From: Pseudomonas kermanshahensis
GTDB taxonomy: Bacteria; Pseudomonadota; Gammaproteobacteria; Pseudomonadales; Pseudomonadaceae
Length of the DNA: 64,000 nt
Reading direction: 5' to 3'
Assembly (NCBI RefSeq): GCF_014269205.2
Contig: NZ_JABWRY020000001.1
Location: forward strand, 3,906,001-3,970,000
A program made the translations under genes and the position numbers. Below, one piece after another: positions 16,150 to 25,186 of the stretch; the stretch's first letter is position 1; the number at the start of each line of letters is the position of its first letter. The notes under the pieces were generated by a model. It was given only the letters and a program-made list of their open reading frames with translations. It did not search any database and was not told the origin of the DNA.

Positions 16150-16857
16150 TCAGAAATCATCTTCGACTTCGCCGTCCTTTACCTTGAACTCACGGTTCTG
16201 CAGGTAGGCGTTACGAATGAAGATGTACTTGTCACCCTGCATCAGCTTCTCAGCCGACAACAGGCTGGCACGGGTATCGACGACGTCAACCGCAAGGCTC
16301 GTGTTACGCGTCGGTACGTGGTTGATGTAGCGGTAGGGTTCGGTGTAGCTGTCCGGGTACTTGGCCAGGCCGTCACGCACGGTGCTTGGGCCCAGCAACG
16401 GGATAACCACGTAAGGGCCGCTGCCCACGCCCCAGTAACCCAAGGTCTGGCCGAAATCTTCGTCGTTGCGCTGCAGGCCCATCTTGGTGCCGACGTCGAA
16501 GAAGCCACCCAGGCCAAAGGTGGTGTTGACGATCAGCCGCGCCGTGTCCACGCCCGCCGCATGCGGTTTAAGCTGCAGAATGTCGTTGGCCAGGTTGGTG
16601 ACATCGCCCAGGTTGCGGAAGATGTTATGGAGGCCATCTTCGAGGAACTGCGGCGTCACTGCCTGGTAGCCCTTGGCCAATGGCTTGAGGGCATAGGTGT
16701 CGACCGTATCGTTGAACCTGAAGATCGGGCGGTTGACCGCCTCCCAAGGGTCTTCCTCGGTGGCCGCTTGGGTGGCCGCCACGGGCGCCAGCAACAAGCT
16801 GGCGCAGACACAGGCCTGGGTGACTCGCTCGATCACACCGGCACCGATCCTACGCAT
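16150..16857 (-). CDS. mlaA: MlaA/VacJ family outer-membrane lipid asymmetry protein
   Basis: 235 residues. DPWEAVNRPIFRFND, PQFLEDGLHNIFRNLGDV and the long conserved LIVNTTFGLGGFFDVG / YWGVGSGPYVVIPLLGPS regions are diagnostic of MlaA, the outer-membrane channel that hands mislocalised phospholipids to MlaC. Unusually, no lipobox cysteine follows the hydrophobic core: the signal sequence ends APVAATQA/ATEEDP, which looks like signal peptidase I cleavage. Cys17 and Cys19 precede the hydrophobic stretch. ATG at 16857 has GGAGAG upstream. Other mla genes are not adjacent. Confidence 0.92.
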   Translation of the reverse strand: MRRIGAGVIERVTQACVCASLLLAPVAATQAATEEDPWEAVNRPIFRFNDTVDTYALKPLAKGYQAVTPQFLEDGLHNIFRNLGDVTNLANDILQLKPHAAGVDTARLIVNTTFGLGGFFDVGTKMGLQRNDEDFGQTLGYWGVGSGPYVVIPLLGPSTVRDGLAKYPDSYTEPYRYINHVPTRNTSLAVDVVDTRASLLSAEKLMQGDKYIFIRNAYLQNREFKVKDGEVEDDF

Positions 16858-17048
16858 AGATGTCTCTCCATCGAATTTCTTGGCCGCAGCCGCACCGGGC
16901 GTGCTGCTGATAAGGCGCAAGTATAAGGGCTTGCGGGCTGATCACCAGCATTACACATTTTTGCTCAAGATTTTGTGAACGTATGTTGCCTCGTCATCGG
17001 CTGGTAACAATAGCGGCCTAGCCTGCGGACTATTTCAGGGAAGTTGCC

Positions 17049-17612
17049 ATGCACGATGCGTCCACCTTCACTGCTGTGCTGTTTGGCCTGCGTGGCTGCC
17101 TGGTCCAGGGTGCGAACGGCAACCCCTTGCCCGCGCCCGGCGCCCTGGCAACGCTCACCAGCCTGCGCCAGCGCCAGGTGCCCTGCATCTGGCTGGACGA
17201 CCTGACTGCCACACAAGGCAAACGCCTGGCCAACGTGCTGCCCGACTGGCTGCCGGGGCACGCGGTCAACGGCGTGCGCTGGCCCGCGCCAAACGCTTGC
17301 TGGCAGGCGCTGATGGCACTGGACAGCGCGCGCCTGGATGGCTGCGTACTGGTCAGCGGTGACCCTGCACTGCTGCAATCGGGCCTGAACGCCGGCTTGT
17401 GGACCGTGGGCCTGGCCGCCTGCAGCCCGTACTGCGACCTCAGCTCCCGGCATTGGCAAGCCATGAGCCAACAGGAACAAGACCTGGCCCGTGGCAAGGC
17501 CACCCTCGCGCTGTTCAGCCTGGGCGTGCACTCGGTGATCGATCACCTCGAAGCCCTGGACACCTGCCTGCAGGACATCGCCCAGCGTCGGCGCAAGGGC
17601 GAAAAACCCTGA
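17049..17612 (+). CDS. PhnX-like HAD-fold protein, probably catalytically dead
   Basis: 187 residues. The C-terminal half strongly resembles phosphonoacetaldehyde hydrolase (PhnX): LNAGLWTVGLAACSPYCDLS and GVHSVIDHLEALDTCLQDIA. But HAD motif I, normally DxxGT with an Asp nucleophile, reads AVLFGLRGCLVQ, so both aspartates are gone. The DD of the third acidic motif is replaced (VLVSGDPALLQ). The helical cap domain with the Schiff-base lysine appears to be missing, consistent with 187 rather than about 270 residues. I therefore expect a non-enzymatic HAD-fold protein. No phosphonate genes are nearby. Confidence 0.75.
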   Translation: MHDASTFTAVLFGLRGCLVQGANGNPLPAPGALATLTSLRQRQVPCIWLDDLTATQGKRLANVLPDWLPGHAVNGVRWPAPNACWQALMALDSARLDGCVLVSGDPALLQSGLNAGLWTVGLAACSPYCDLSSRHWQAMSQQEQDLARGKATLALFSLGVHSVIDHLEALDTCLQDIAQRRRKGEKP

Positions 17613-17734
17613 TACAGCACCTTTGACGCGGATCATGCAAAGCGGCTGCGAGTGGATTACATTAAAAGCAGGCCAGAACCTTTGCCGCTTCGCTGAGGTC
17701 CATGGCTTGCCAAGCCATTGATGGAGAAAAGCCA

Positions 17735-17998
17735 ATGCCTGCCCGCGAATTGCAAGAGCGACTGAACAGCTTGCGCGAGCAACTGGACCGTAACGTGCCG
17801 CTTTCGAAAGAAGAGCTGACCGAAATGCACGAAGAAGCGCGCCAGATCGAAGCGCAACTGAAGCTTGAGGAAGCCACGCCTGACAACAACCTGGTGGACG
17901 GGGTCAATCTGGCGATCGATCGTTTTGAGCTCGACCACCCAGATTTAGCCGCTACCCTGCGCAATGTTTTCAACTCATTGCACAGCATGGGTATCTGA
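17735..17998 (+). CDS. DUF4404 family small protein
   Basis: 87 residues, mostly helical. MPARELQERLNSLREQLDRN and EEARQIEAQLKLEEA suggest a coiled coil in the first 50 residues; the tail LATLRNVFNSLHSMGI is typical of DUF4404, a small cytoplasmic family of unknown function in gammaproteobacteria. ATG at 17735 has GGAG upstream. It lies 122 bp after the pseudo-HAD gene and ends before a REPIN. Confidence 0.8.
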   Translation: MPARELQERLNSLREQLDRNVPLSKEELTEMHEEARQIEAQLKLEEATPDNNLVDGVNLAIDRFELDHPDLAATLRNVFNSLHSMGI

Positions 17999-18023
17999 AT
18001 AGCTGGGGGCGCTTCGCACCCCA

Positions 18024-18094
18024 TTCGCGGGCAAGCCCGCTCCTACAGGACAGCGCGCTGCGCTAAAACCTGTGGGAGCGGGCTTGCCCGCGAA
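18024..18094. repeat. REPIN (inverted REP pair)
   Basis: TTCGCGGGCAAGCCCGCTCC and its inverted partner GGAGCGGGCTTGCCCGCGAA flank a spacer, between the convergent ends of the DUF4404 gene and queF. Confidence 0.92.
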
Positions 18095-18105
18095 CGGCCG
18101 TGATC

Positions 18106-18936
18106 TTACTGCCGAACCAGCCGCCCATTCACTGGGCTGATCCCCTCCATGCTACGGTACGGGTTGATATCCAGCCCACCCCGGCGCACATACCGCGCAT
18201 ACACCGTCAAATGCTCCGGCTGCAGCAGGTTCTTCAAGTCCAGGTAAATCCGCTCCACGCACTGCTCATGGAAGTCGGCATGCTGCCGGAAGCTGATCAG
18301 GTAAGTCAGCAGGCTGGCAGGGTCCAGCGCCCTGCCCTTGTACTCGACCACCACACTGCCCCAATCCGGCTGGCCGGTGACGGGGCAGTTGGACTTGAGC
18401 AAATGGCTGTGCAGGGTCTCTTCAACTACACGCTGCGCATCGCAACGCAGCAACTCCGGCTGCGGCTGCTCATAGTTGCTGATGGTCACATCCAGCGCGT
18501 CGATGCACTGCCCCGGCAATGCCACAACGCCCTGAGCCTCCACCTCGGCCAACGTGCGAACCTTGACGCCGACCGGCTTGCCAGCCGCCGCAGACAAGTC
18601 CTTCTCCAGGCAGGCCTGCAGCTCGCCAATCGAGGCAAAAACCGTTTGGTTCAGCGAGTTCAGGTACAACTTGAACGACTTGGACTCGATGATATTCGGC
18701 GAGTCTGCAGGAATGGCGAACTCGCCGATCGCCACCACCGGCTTGCCCGACGGCAGCAGCCACGACAGCTCGAAGCAGTTCCAATAATCCACGCCCTGCC
18801 ACGGCAGGGTTTGGGCAGTAACGCCCAACTCGGCCCACTTGGCGGTACGCGGGATCGGGAACAGCAGCTCAGGGGAGTAGGTAGCGATGTATTCGCTGGA
18901 CTTGCCCAGCGGGGAGTGTTCGGCGGCGGGATGCAT
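18106..18936 (-). CDS. queF: NADPH-dependent 7-cyano-7-deazaguanine reductase (QueF/CinQ)
   Basis: 276 residues, the long two-domain (YqcD-like) QueF type. [13 protein letters not shown] carries the QueF NADPH motif, and [17 protein letters not shown] carries the catalytic cysteine that forms a thioimide with preQ0; the C-terminal [12 protein letters not shown] is conserved. It reduces preQ0 to preQ1 in queuosine synthesis. The gene lies 67 bp downstream of the cupredoxin gene cinA on the same strand. In P. putida this arrangement was described as the copper-induced cinAQ operon under CinR-CinS. Confidence 0.95.
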   Translation of the reverse strand: MHPAAEHSPLGKSSEYIATYSPELLFPIPRTAKWAELGVTAQTLPWQGVDYWNCFELSWLLPSGKPVVAIGEFAIPADSPNIIESKSFKLYLNSLNQTVFASIGELQACLEKDLSAAAGKPVGVKVRTLAEVEAQGVVALPGQCIDALDVTISNYEQPQPELLRCDAQRVVEETLHSHLLKSNCPVTGQPDWGSVVVEYKGRALDPASLLTYLISFRQHADFHEQCVERIYLDLKNLLQPEHLTVYARYVRRGGLDINPYRSMEGISPVNGRLVRQ

Positions 18937-19003
18937 GGAAACTGACCTGAAGGTTCGAAATGCCCCTAGTCTACCGTTTTTGCGCCCCGCCTTGGGCCTG
19001 ATG

Positions 19004-19525
19004 TCACTCGATGGTCAATGGCCCGACCATCCCTGCCTGGTAATGCCCAGGTACGTTGCAGGCAAACTCGATGGGTGCCGACTTGCGGAACGTCCAGGTC
19101 AGTTCGGCACGCTGGCCAGGCTGCACCAGTACGGTGTTGCCCCCGCCGTGGCCGTGGCCTTCGCCGTGGTTCATCTGGCTGTGGTCCATGCCTTCATGGT
19201 TCATGCCTTCATGGTTCATGCCTGCGGTGAACAGCTTGCCTTGCATCGCAATCATTTCTTTCTGGTGCTCGGCATGCATGGCCTTGTCGCCCAGGTTGAA
19301 TTCGTGGGGCAACTTGCCTTCATTGATCAACACGAAGCGCACCGTCTCGCCCGCCTTGACCTCCAGGCTTTTTGGTTCGAAGGCAATGTCCTTGAGCACC
19401 ACCTCGACCGTACGGGTGGCCTTGCCAACCGGGGCAGGCTCGCCAAAGGCGAAACTGTCGGCACTGCCCGCAAAACTGGGCAGGCTTGCCACGGCAAGGG
19501 CGGCAGCGATGAACAGGCGTTTCAT
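19004..19525 (-). CDS. cinA: Copper-induced periplasmic cupredoxin (CinA)
   Basis: 173 residues. A signal peptide ([22 protein letters not shown]) is followed by a plastocyanin/azurin-like domain: [22 protein letters not shown] has the first copper His, and [15 protein letters not shown] supplies the Cys-x4-His-x4-Met ligands. Between them is a Met/His-rich insertion with repeated GMNHE units and a GEGHGHGGG stretch, likely an extra copper-binding loop. ATG at 19525 has GGAG upstream; a longer start would break the signal peptide. First gene of cinA-cinQ, divergent from cinRS, with a CusR/CopR-like box upstream. Confidence 0.9.
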   Translation of the reverse strand: MKRLFIAAALAVASLPSFAGSADSFAFGEPAPVGKATRTVEVVLKDIAFEPKSLEVKAGETVRFVLINEGKLPHEFNLGDKAMHAEHQKEMIAMQGKLFTAGMNHEGMNHEGMDHSQMNHGEGHGHGGGNTVLVQPGQRAELTWTFRKSAPIEFACNVPGHYQAGMVGPLTIE

Positions 19526-19596
19526 GATGACTCCAAAATACACAACGTGATGAGAGCACCTTAATCAGGCGGGGCTGGCGGCTACCTGACGGGAAG

Positions 19597-19611
19597 ATTA
19601 CAACTTTGTCA
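19597..19611 (-). promoter_or_regulatory. CopR/CusR-type operator upstream of cinA
   Basis: On the minus strand TGACA-AAGT-TGTAAT is an imperfect inverted repeat like the boxes of copper response regulators. It sits about 70-85 bp before the cinA start, in the region shared with cinR. Confidence 0.65.
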
Positions 19612-19686
19612 GTTTGGGCGAGCGCCGACATCGTCACGTATCATTTCCGGTAACCGCCGCGCCCCCTCCAGAACTATGGACACTGC

Positions 19687-20367
19687 ATGAAACTGTTGAT
19701 CGTTGAAGACCAGGCCCGCACCGGCCAGTACCTGAGCCAGGGCCTGAGCGAGGCGGGCTTCGCCACCGAACTGGCAGCCGATGGCGAAACAGGCCAACAC
19801 CTGGCACTGACCGGCGACCATGACTTGCTGATCCTCGACGTGATGCTGCCAGGCCGCGATGGCTGGCAGATTTTGCAAGCAGTGCGCCAGGCCGGCCTGG
19901 ACACCCCCGTGCTGTTCCTGACCGCCCGCGATGCGGTAGAAGACCGTGTGCACGGCCTGGAGCTGGGCGCCGACGATTACCTGGTCAAGCCGTTTGCCTT
20001 TTCCGAACTGCTGGCCCGTGTACGCAGCCTGCTGCGCCGTGGCGCCAGCCCGAGCCAGGACACCACCTTGAGCCTGGCCGACCTGCGCCTGGACCTGATC
20101 CGCCGCCGCGCCGAGCGCGCCGGCCAGCGCATCGACCTGACCGCCAAAGAGTTCGCCCTGCTCGAATTACTGCTGCGGCGCCAGGGCGAGGTGCTGCCCA
20201 AATCGCTGATTGCCTCGCAGGTCTGGGACATGAATTTCGACAGTGACACCAACGTCATCGAAGTGGCCATCCGCCGCCTGCGCCTGAAAATCGACGACCC
20301 GCACACCAGCAAGCTGATCCACACCGTGCGGGGCATGGGCTATGTGCTGGAGGAGCGTCAGGATTGA
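19687..20367 (+). CDS. cinR: Copper-responsive OmpR-family response regulator CinR
   Basis: 226 residues. Receiver domain with phospho-acceptor Asp51 ([14 protein letters not shown]) and [12 protein letters not shown], followed by an OmpR winged-helix domain ([40 protein letters not shown]). It is closest in character to CopR/CusR heavy-metal regulators ([16 protein letters not shown]). Divergent from cinA and overlapping cinS by one base (TGATG). The context supports activation of cinAQ in response to copper sensed by CinS. Confidence 0.9.
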   Translation: MKLLIVEDQARTGQYLSQGLSEAGFATELAADGETGQHLALTGDHDLLILDVMLPGRDGWQILQAVRQAGLDTPVLFLTARDAVEDRVHGLELGADDYLVKPFAFSELLARVRSLLRRGASPSQDTTLSLADLRLDLIRRRAERAGQRIDLTAKEFALLELLLRRQGEVLPKSLIASQVWDMNFDSDTNVIEVAIRRLRLKIDDPHTSKLIHTVRGMGYVLEERQD

Positions 20368-21716
20368 TGCGCCGACTTTCCCTCGGCAGCCGCCTGGCGC
20401 TGCTGTTCGCGGCCTGCACCGCTGCCGTTTCGCTGGGGGCTGGCGTGCTGTTCAGCCGCGCCAGCGAGCAGCACTTCATCGAACTCGACCAACAGTTGCT
20501 GGAATCTCGCCTGTCGCTGTTTCGCACGCAGCTGGCCGGCGTCGTCGGGCCCGCCGAACTGGGCGCCCGCCTCCCCGCCCTGCGCGATGAGCTCAGCCAC
20601 CAGGCCGACTTGGCCCTGCGCATCAGCGGCCATGACGGTAGGCCGTGGTTCGACAGCCGCACGCAATTGCCCAACACCACGCCGCCCTCTGGGCTTGCCA
20701 CTCTGCACACCGACGGCGCCGACTACCGCAGCCTGGCCATGCCCCTGAACCCGTCCGATCCGCAGTCTGCGCAGCTGACCTTGTACCTCGACATCACCCA
20801 CCATCAGCACTTCCTGCAGGGCATGCAGCGCCTGATCTGGCTAACGGTCGGCCTCTCGGCCCTGGCCACCGCCTTGCTCGGTGCCTGGGCCGTACGCCGG
20901 GGGCTGAGGCCGCTGCGGCAGATGGGCCAGGTTGCGGCCAGCGTGTCGGCCCGCTCGCTGACTACCCGCCTGCCAGTGGCGCAGATGCCGGAAGAACTGG
21001 CCGAACTGGCCACCACCGTGAACGCCATGCTGCAGCGCCTGGACGATGCCTTCCAGCGCTTGTCGGCATTCTCCGCCGACATCGCCCACGAACTGCGCAC
21101 ACCACTGTCCAACCTGCTGACCCACACACAGGTCACCCTCACCCGCCCGCGCAGCCTTGAGGAATACCGCGAGGCCTTGCATGGCAACCTGGAGGAGCTG
21201 CAGTGGATGGCGCAGATGATCAACGACATGCTGTACCTGGCCAAGGCCGACCATGGCCTTCTGGTGCCTGGCCAAGCCACGCTGGCGCTGCATGAAGATG
21301 TCGATGCATTGCTGGAGTACTACGCGCCGCTGGCCGAGGACCGCGACGTGACGCTGCTGCGCCAAGGCCAGCTGCTGTTGCAGGGGGATCGGCCCATGCT
21401 GCGCCGCGCGTTGTCGAACCTGCTCGACAATGCCTTGCGCTTCACCCCACCCGGTGGGCAGGTACGCGTGACGCTGGAGCCTGGCTTGCGGGTTTGCGTG
21501 GCCAATACCGGGGAGGCAATCGCACCGGCTGCATTGCCCCGCTTGTTTGACCGGTTCTACCGTGTGGACCCGGCGCGGCGCGAAGGCAGCACGGAGCACG
21601 CCGGGTTAGGGCTGGCGATTACCCGGTCGATCGTGCAGGCGCATGGTGGGCGTATTCGTGCAGAGTGCGAGGGTGGCTGGACGCGGTTTGTGATCGAGTT
21701 ACCTGGCAATCAATAG
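20367..21716 (+). CDS. cinS: Copper-sensing histidine kinase CinS
   Basis: 449 residues. Two membrane helices (about 10-30 and 157-177) enclose a periplasmic sensor domain of about 125 residues. A HAMP domain (RRGLRPLRQMGQVAASVSAR), the H-box FSADIAHELRTPLSNLLT, the N-box LSNLLDNALRFTPPGG and the G-box GLGLAIT follow. This is the heavy-metal sensor kinase layout (CusS/CopS). ATG at 20367 overlaps the cinR stop, with AGGAG about 12 bases upstream; a TTG one codon earlier is possible. Confidence 0.9.
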   Translation: MRRLSLGSRLALLFAACTAAVSLGAGVLFSRASEQHFIELDQQLLESRLSLFRTQLAGVVGPAELGARLPALRDELSHQADLALRISGHDGRPWFDSRTQLPNTTPPSGLATLHTDGADYRSLAMPLNPSDPQSAQLTLYLDITHHQHFLQGMQRLIWLTVGLSALATALLGAWAVRRGLRPLRQMGQVAASVSARSLTTRLPVAQMPEELAELATTVNAMLQRLDDAFQRLSAFSADIAHELRTPLSNLLTHTQVTLTRPRSLEEYREALHGNLEELQWMAQMINDMLYLAKADHGLLVPGQATLALHEDVDALLEYYAPLAEDRDVTLLRQGQLLLQGDRPMLRRALSNLLDNALRFTPPGGQVRVTLEPGLRVCVANTGEAIAPAALPRLFDRFYRVDPARREGSTEHAGLGLAITRSIVQAHGGRIRAECEGGWTRFVIELPGNQ

Positions 21717-21742
21717 AACCGCAGCTCCTGCATCGGCGTGTA

Positions 21743-21830
21743 GGAGCAGCCTTGTGCTGCGAAGAGGCCGGTGCAGGCTGCAGCAATCTGCTTTGCCTGC
21801 ACCGGCCTCTTCGCAGCACGAGGCTGCTCC
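21743..21830. repeat. REPIN, second sequence type
   Basis: Arms GGAGCAGCCTTGTGCTGCGA and reverse complement, both continuing into the shared GAAGAGGCCGGTGCAGG block, form a long hairpin between cinS and the lolE-like gene. The inner core differs from the GGGCTTGCCC type. Confidence 0.88.
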
Positions 21831-21853
21831 AACAATGAACGCGGATCAGCGCT

Positions 21854-23095
21854 TCAAACCGCCAGGCCAATCGCCGGCTGCACCTGCGATGCCCGGTACG
21901 CCGGGTAAATGGTCGCCAAGAAGCTCATCACCAACCCCGCCGCACAGATGATCACCACATCGCCCCACTGCAGTTCCGACGGCAGGCTGCTGATGAAATA
22001 CACGTCCGAGGTGAAGATATGCTGGCCGCTGACCCGCTCCAGCCAGCCAACGATCTGGCTGACATTGAACGCGGCAATCACCCCCAGCACACCGCCGATC
22101 AAGGTCCCGACAATACCGATCAAGCTGCCCTGGACCATGAACGTACCCATGATCTGCGCAGGCGTGGCACCCAGGGTACGCAGGATGGCGATATCCGGCC
22201 CTTTGTCGTTCACCACCATCACCAGCGTGGCAATGATGTTGAACGCCGCCACCGCGATGATCATCATCAGCAGCAGGCCGATCATGGTCTTTTCCATCTT
22301 CATGGCGCTGAACAGGCTGCCCTGGGTGTGCGACCAGTCATCAGCACGGTAGGCATCGCCCAGGCCGGCCGCGATGGCTTTGGACACCTGCGGCGCCGCA
22401 TACAGGTCATGCAGCTTGAGCCGCACGCCTTGTACCTGGCCCGGCGCCCAACGCTGCATTTCGCCCGCATCGGCGACGTGAATGTACGCCTGCGAGCCAT
22501 CCAGCTCTGCGCCGACTTTGAAGATACCGACCACGGTCAGGCGCTGCATGCGCGGGGTGATGCCACCCGGCGCCTTGCTGATTTCCGGCACGATCAGGGT
22601 CAGCTTGTCGCCCGTGTTCAAACGAAAACGCCGCGCGCTCAGTTCACCGAGCACCACGCCAAACTCACCTGGCTTAAGGTCCTGCAGGCGGCCCTGGACA
22701 ATATGCTGGCCGACAATGGAAACCTTGCCTTCCTCTGCCGGGTCGATGCCGCTGACCTGGATCGGCTGCATCGCGCCCTTGTAAGAGAGCATGCCTTCCA
22801 TTTCGGTGATTGGCGCCGCGGCCATCACCGCCGGGTCCTTCAGCGCGGCATCGGCGACGGTGCGCCAGTCATCCAGCGGCTGCACGCCAAGGATGCTGGC
22901 ATGGGGCACCAGGCCGAGGATGCGCGAGCTCATCTCGCGCTGGAAGCCGTTCATTACCGACAGCACCACGATCATCGCCAGCACGCCCAGCGACAGGCCG
23001 ATCATCGAGGTCATCGAGATGAACGAGATGAAATGGTTGCGGCGCTTGGCACGGGTGTAGCGAGCACCAATGAACAAGGGCAAGGGTCTGAACAT
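21854..23095 (-). CDS. lolE: Lipoprotein-releasing system permease (LolE-like)
   Basis: 413 residues with the LolC/LolE layout: one N-terminal helix (about 25-48), a large periplasmic domain, then three C-terminal helices (about 268-292, 313-345, 375-398). It opens [22 protein letters not shown], almost the same as the paralogue three genes upstream. ATG at 23095 is chosen for that match; a GTG nine bases earlier is possible. It works with LolD and the other permease to extract outer-membrane-bound lipoproteins from the inner membrane to LolA. The lolC/lolE naming of the two permeases is by gene order only. Confidence 0.9.
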   Translation of the reverse strand: MFRPLPLFIGARYTRAKRRNHFISFISMTSMIGLSLGVLAMIVVLSVMNGFQREMSSRILGLVPHASILGVQPLDDWRTVADAALKDPAVMAAAPITEMEGMLSYKGAMQPIQVSGIDPAEEGKVSIVGQHIVQGRLQDLKPGEFGVVLGELSARRFRLNTGDKLTLIVPEISKAPGGITPRMQRLTVVGIFKVGAELDGSQAYIHVADAGEMQRWAPGQVQGVRLKLHDLYAAPQVSKAIAAGLGDAYRADDWSHTQGSLFSAMKMEKTMIGLLLMMIIAVAAFNIIATLVMVVNDKGPDIAILRTLGATPAQIMGTFMVQGSLIGIVGTLIGGVLGVIAAFNVSQIVGWLERVSGQHIFTSDVYFISSLPSELQWGDVVIICAAGLVMSFLATIYPAYRASQVQPAIGLAV

Positions 23096-23151
23096 GTAAA
23101 ACACCCAATGAAAGAGTTGCGGGGCGGCTCAGGCCACCCCGTGCAAGCGGC

Positions 23152-23850
23152 TCAGATCGCCACCAGGTGACCGTCGTCGAGTTTCAACACACGGTCCATC
23201 TGGCGCGCCAGGTTGAGGTCGTGGGTCACCACCAGGAACGCGGTACGCGAAGCGCTAGACAGCTCCTGCATCAGTTCCTGAATGCCTTGGGCGGTGTGGT
23301 GGTCGAGGTTGCCAGTCGGTTCGTCGAGCATCACCAGGCCCGGGCGGTTGACCAAGGCGCGGGCGATCGCCACACGCTGGCGCTCACCGCCGGACAACTC
23401 GGCAGGCTTGTGGTGCAGGCGGTGGCCAAGGCCGACGCGCTTGAGCAGGGCCTCGGCGCGCTCACGCGCCTCAGGGATGGCGGTGCGGCCGATCAACAGC
23501 GGCATGCACACGTTCTCCATGGCGGTGAACTCGGGCAGCAGGTGGTGAAACTGGTAAACGAAGCCCAGTGCCCGGTTGCGCAACAGGCCACGCGCGCGCT
23601 CACCCAGGGCCGACAGCTCCTCGCCCGCCAGCCAGACACTGCCCTGGGTAGGCGTGTCGAGGCCGCCAAGCAGGTTGAGCAAGGTGCTCTTGCCAGAGCC
23701 CGAGCTGCCGACGATGGCCACGCGTTCACCCGGGTGCAGCTCCAGCTGCAAGCCAGACAGCACCTGCACCGACTCCGGGCCCTCGTCGTAGGACTTGCCC
23801 AGGTTGCGGCAACTCAGAACGGCTTTATCACTCATGCGCGACTCACTCAT
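23152..23850 (-). CDS. lolD: Lipoprotein-releasing system ATPase LolD
   Basis: 232 residues, an ABC ATPase with Walker [19 protein letters not shown], signature [15 protein letters not shown], Walker [13 protein letters not shown] and H-loop [23 protein letters not shown] is the LolD-specific Q-loop region. The ATG at 23850 overlaps the lolC stop (TATGAGTGA); a second ATG at 23835 could also serve. Energises lipoprotein release in the LolCDE complex. Confidence 0.95.
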   Translation of the reverse strand: MSESRMSDKAVLSCRNLGKSYDEGPESVQVLSGLQLELHPGERVAIVGSSGSGKSTLLNLLGGLDTPTQGSVWLAGEELSALGERARGLLRNRALGFVYQFHHLLPEFTAMENVCMPLLIGRTAIPEARERAEALLKRVGLGHRLHHKPAELSGGERQRVAIARALVNRPGLVMLDEPTGNLDHHTAQGIQELMQELSSASRTAFLVVTHDLNLARQMDRVLKLDDGHLVAI

Positions 23851-25093
23851 AACGTAGCGCCTCTGCAGGCTGGGTGCGGGCCGCACGCCAGGCCGGATAC
23901 AGGGTGGCGAAGAAACTCAGGACCAGTGCCGCGGCACAGACCATGTACACGTCATTGGCCATGATCTGCGACGGCAGGTAATCAATGAAATACACGTCGG
24001 CGTTGAGGAACTTGTGCCCGATCAGCTTCTCGATGCCGGCAATCGCCGCACTCACGTTGAGCGCGGCAAGAATGCCGACGCCGGCGCCGATCAAGGTGCC
24101 AATCACCCCGATCACCGTACCTTGCACCATGAAGATGGCCATGATCTGCCCAGGCGTGGCGCCGAGGGTGCGCAGGATCGCGATGTCGCCGCGCTTGTCA
24201 TTAACCACCATCACCAGGGTAGAAATGATGTTGAACGCCGCCACCGCCACGATCAGCAGCAACAGCAGGCCGATCATGGCCTTTTCCATGCGGATCGCCT
24301 GGTAAAGGTTGCCATGGGTGCGGGTCCAGTCACGGCTGTAGAACTCCTGCTCGCCCAGCTGCTGGGCGATAGACCAGGCCACGCGCGGCGCCTGGAACAG
24401 GTCGTCGAACTTCAGCCGCAGGCCTTGCACCTGGTTCGGTTTCCAGCGGTGCAGGCGGGACAGGTCGCTGATGTTGGTCAAGCCCAGGTAACCGTCGATT
24501 TCGCCGGCGCCCACGTGGAAGGTACCGACCACGGTAAAGCGCTTCATGCGCGGGAACATGCCGGCCGGGGTCACGCTGACCTCGGGGGCGACGAAGGTCA
24601 GCTTGTCGCCGATGGCCACACCCAGCTTGGCGGCAGCCTTGTCGCCGATCATGATGCCCCACTCGCCCGGTGCCAACTGGTCGAGACGGCCTTGCTGGAC
24701 GAAGTTGTCGATGATCGACACCTCGCGCTCGCGGGCCGGGTCGATGCCATTGAGCAGCACCTTCTGCACCTTGCCTTCATGGGTCAGCAGGCCCTGCATC
24801 TGGGTGAAGGGCGCTACCGCCACCACCTGCGGATTCTGCTTTACTTGTTGGGCAAGCGCAGGCCAGTCGTCAAGCGGCTGGCCGCTCTCGAGCGTGGCAT
24901 GGGGAATCATGCCGAGCACGCGGGTACGCATCTCGTGGTCGAAACCGTTCATGACCGAGAGCACCACGATCATGACCACCACGCCCAGGGCGAGGCCGAT
25001 CATCGAGGTCAGGGAAATGAACGAGACGAAGTGATTGCGACGTTTGGCACGGGTATAACGCGTGCCGATGAATGCGAAAAGAGGTCTGAACAT
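23843..25093 (-). CDS. lolC: Lipoprotein-releasing system permease (LolC-like)
   Basis: 416 residues with four membrane helices and a large periplasmic region after the first, as in LolC/LolE. It begins [22 protein letters not shown] and includes [19 protein letters not shown] and [20 protein letters not shown], both typical of the family. First gene of lolC-lolD-lolE on the minus strand, overlapping lolD. A PilZ gene is divergent 93 bp upstream, the same neighbour as in P. aeruginosa. Confidence 0.93.
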   Translation of the reverse strand: MFRPLFAFIGTRYTRAKRRNHFVSFISLTSMIGLALGVVVMIVVLSVMNGFDHEMRTRVLGMIPHATLESGQPLDDWPALAQQVKQNPQVVAVAPFTQMQGLLTHEGKVQKVLLNGIDPAREREVSIIDNFVQQGRLDQLAPGEWGIMIGDKAAAKLGVAIGDKLTFVAPEVSVTPAGMFPRMKRFTVVGTFHVGAGEIDGYLGLTNISDLSRLHRWKPNQVQGLRLKFDDLFQAPRVAWSIAQQLGEQEFYSRDWTRTHGNLYQAIRMEKAMIGLLLLLIVAVAAFNIISTLVMVVNDKRGDIAILRTLGATPGQIMAIFMVQGTVIGVIGTLIGAGVGILAALNVSAAIAGIEKLIGHKFLNADVYFIDYLPSQIMANDVYMVCAAALVLSFFATLYPAWRAARTQPAEALRYE

Positions 25094-25186
25094 GTCGGGG
25101 CTTGTTCGGATGAAAGGGAACGTCCTTGTGGCGGGGCGCTTACGGCGGCTTTACACTCGGACCACCGCCGCTACCATGGGTTCGCC

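Noticed and set aside
16800-16857. Cys17 or Cys19 of the MlaA signal region as a lipidation site
   Set aside because: Both precede the hydrophobic core, which is the wrong place for a lipobox.
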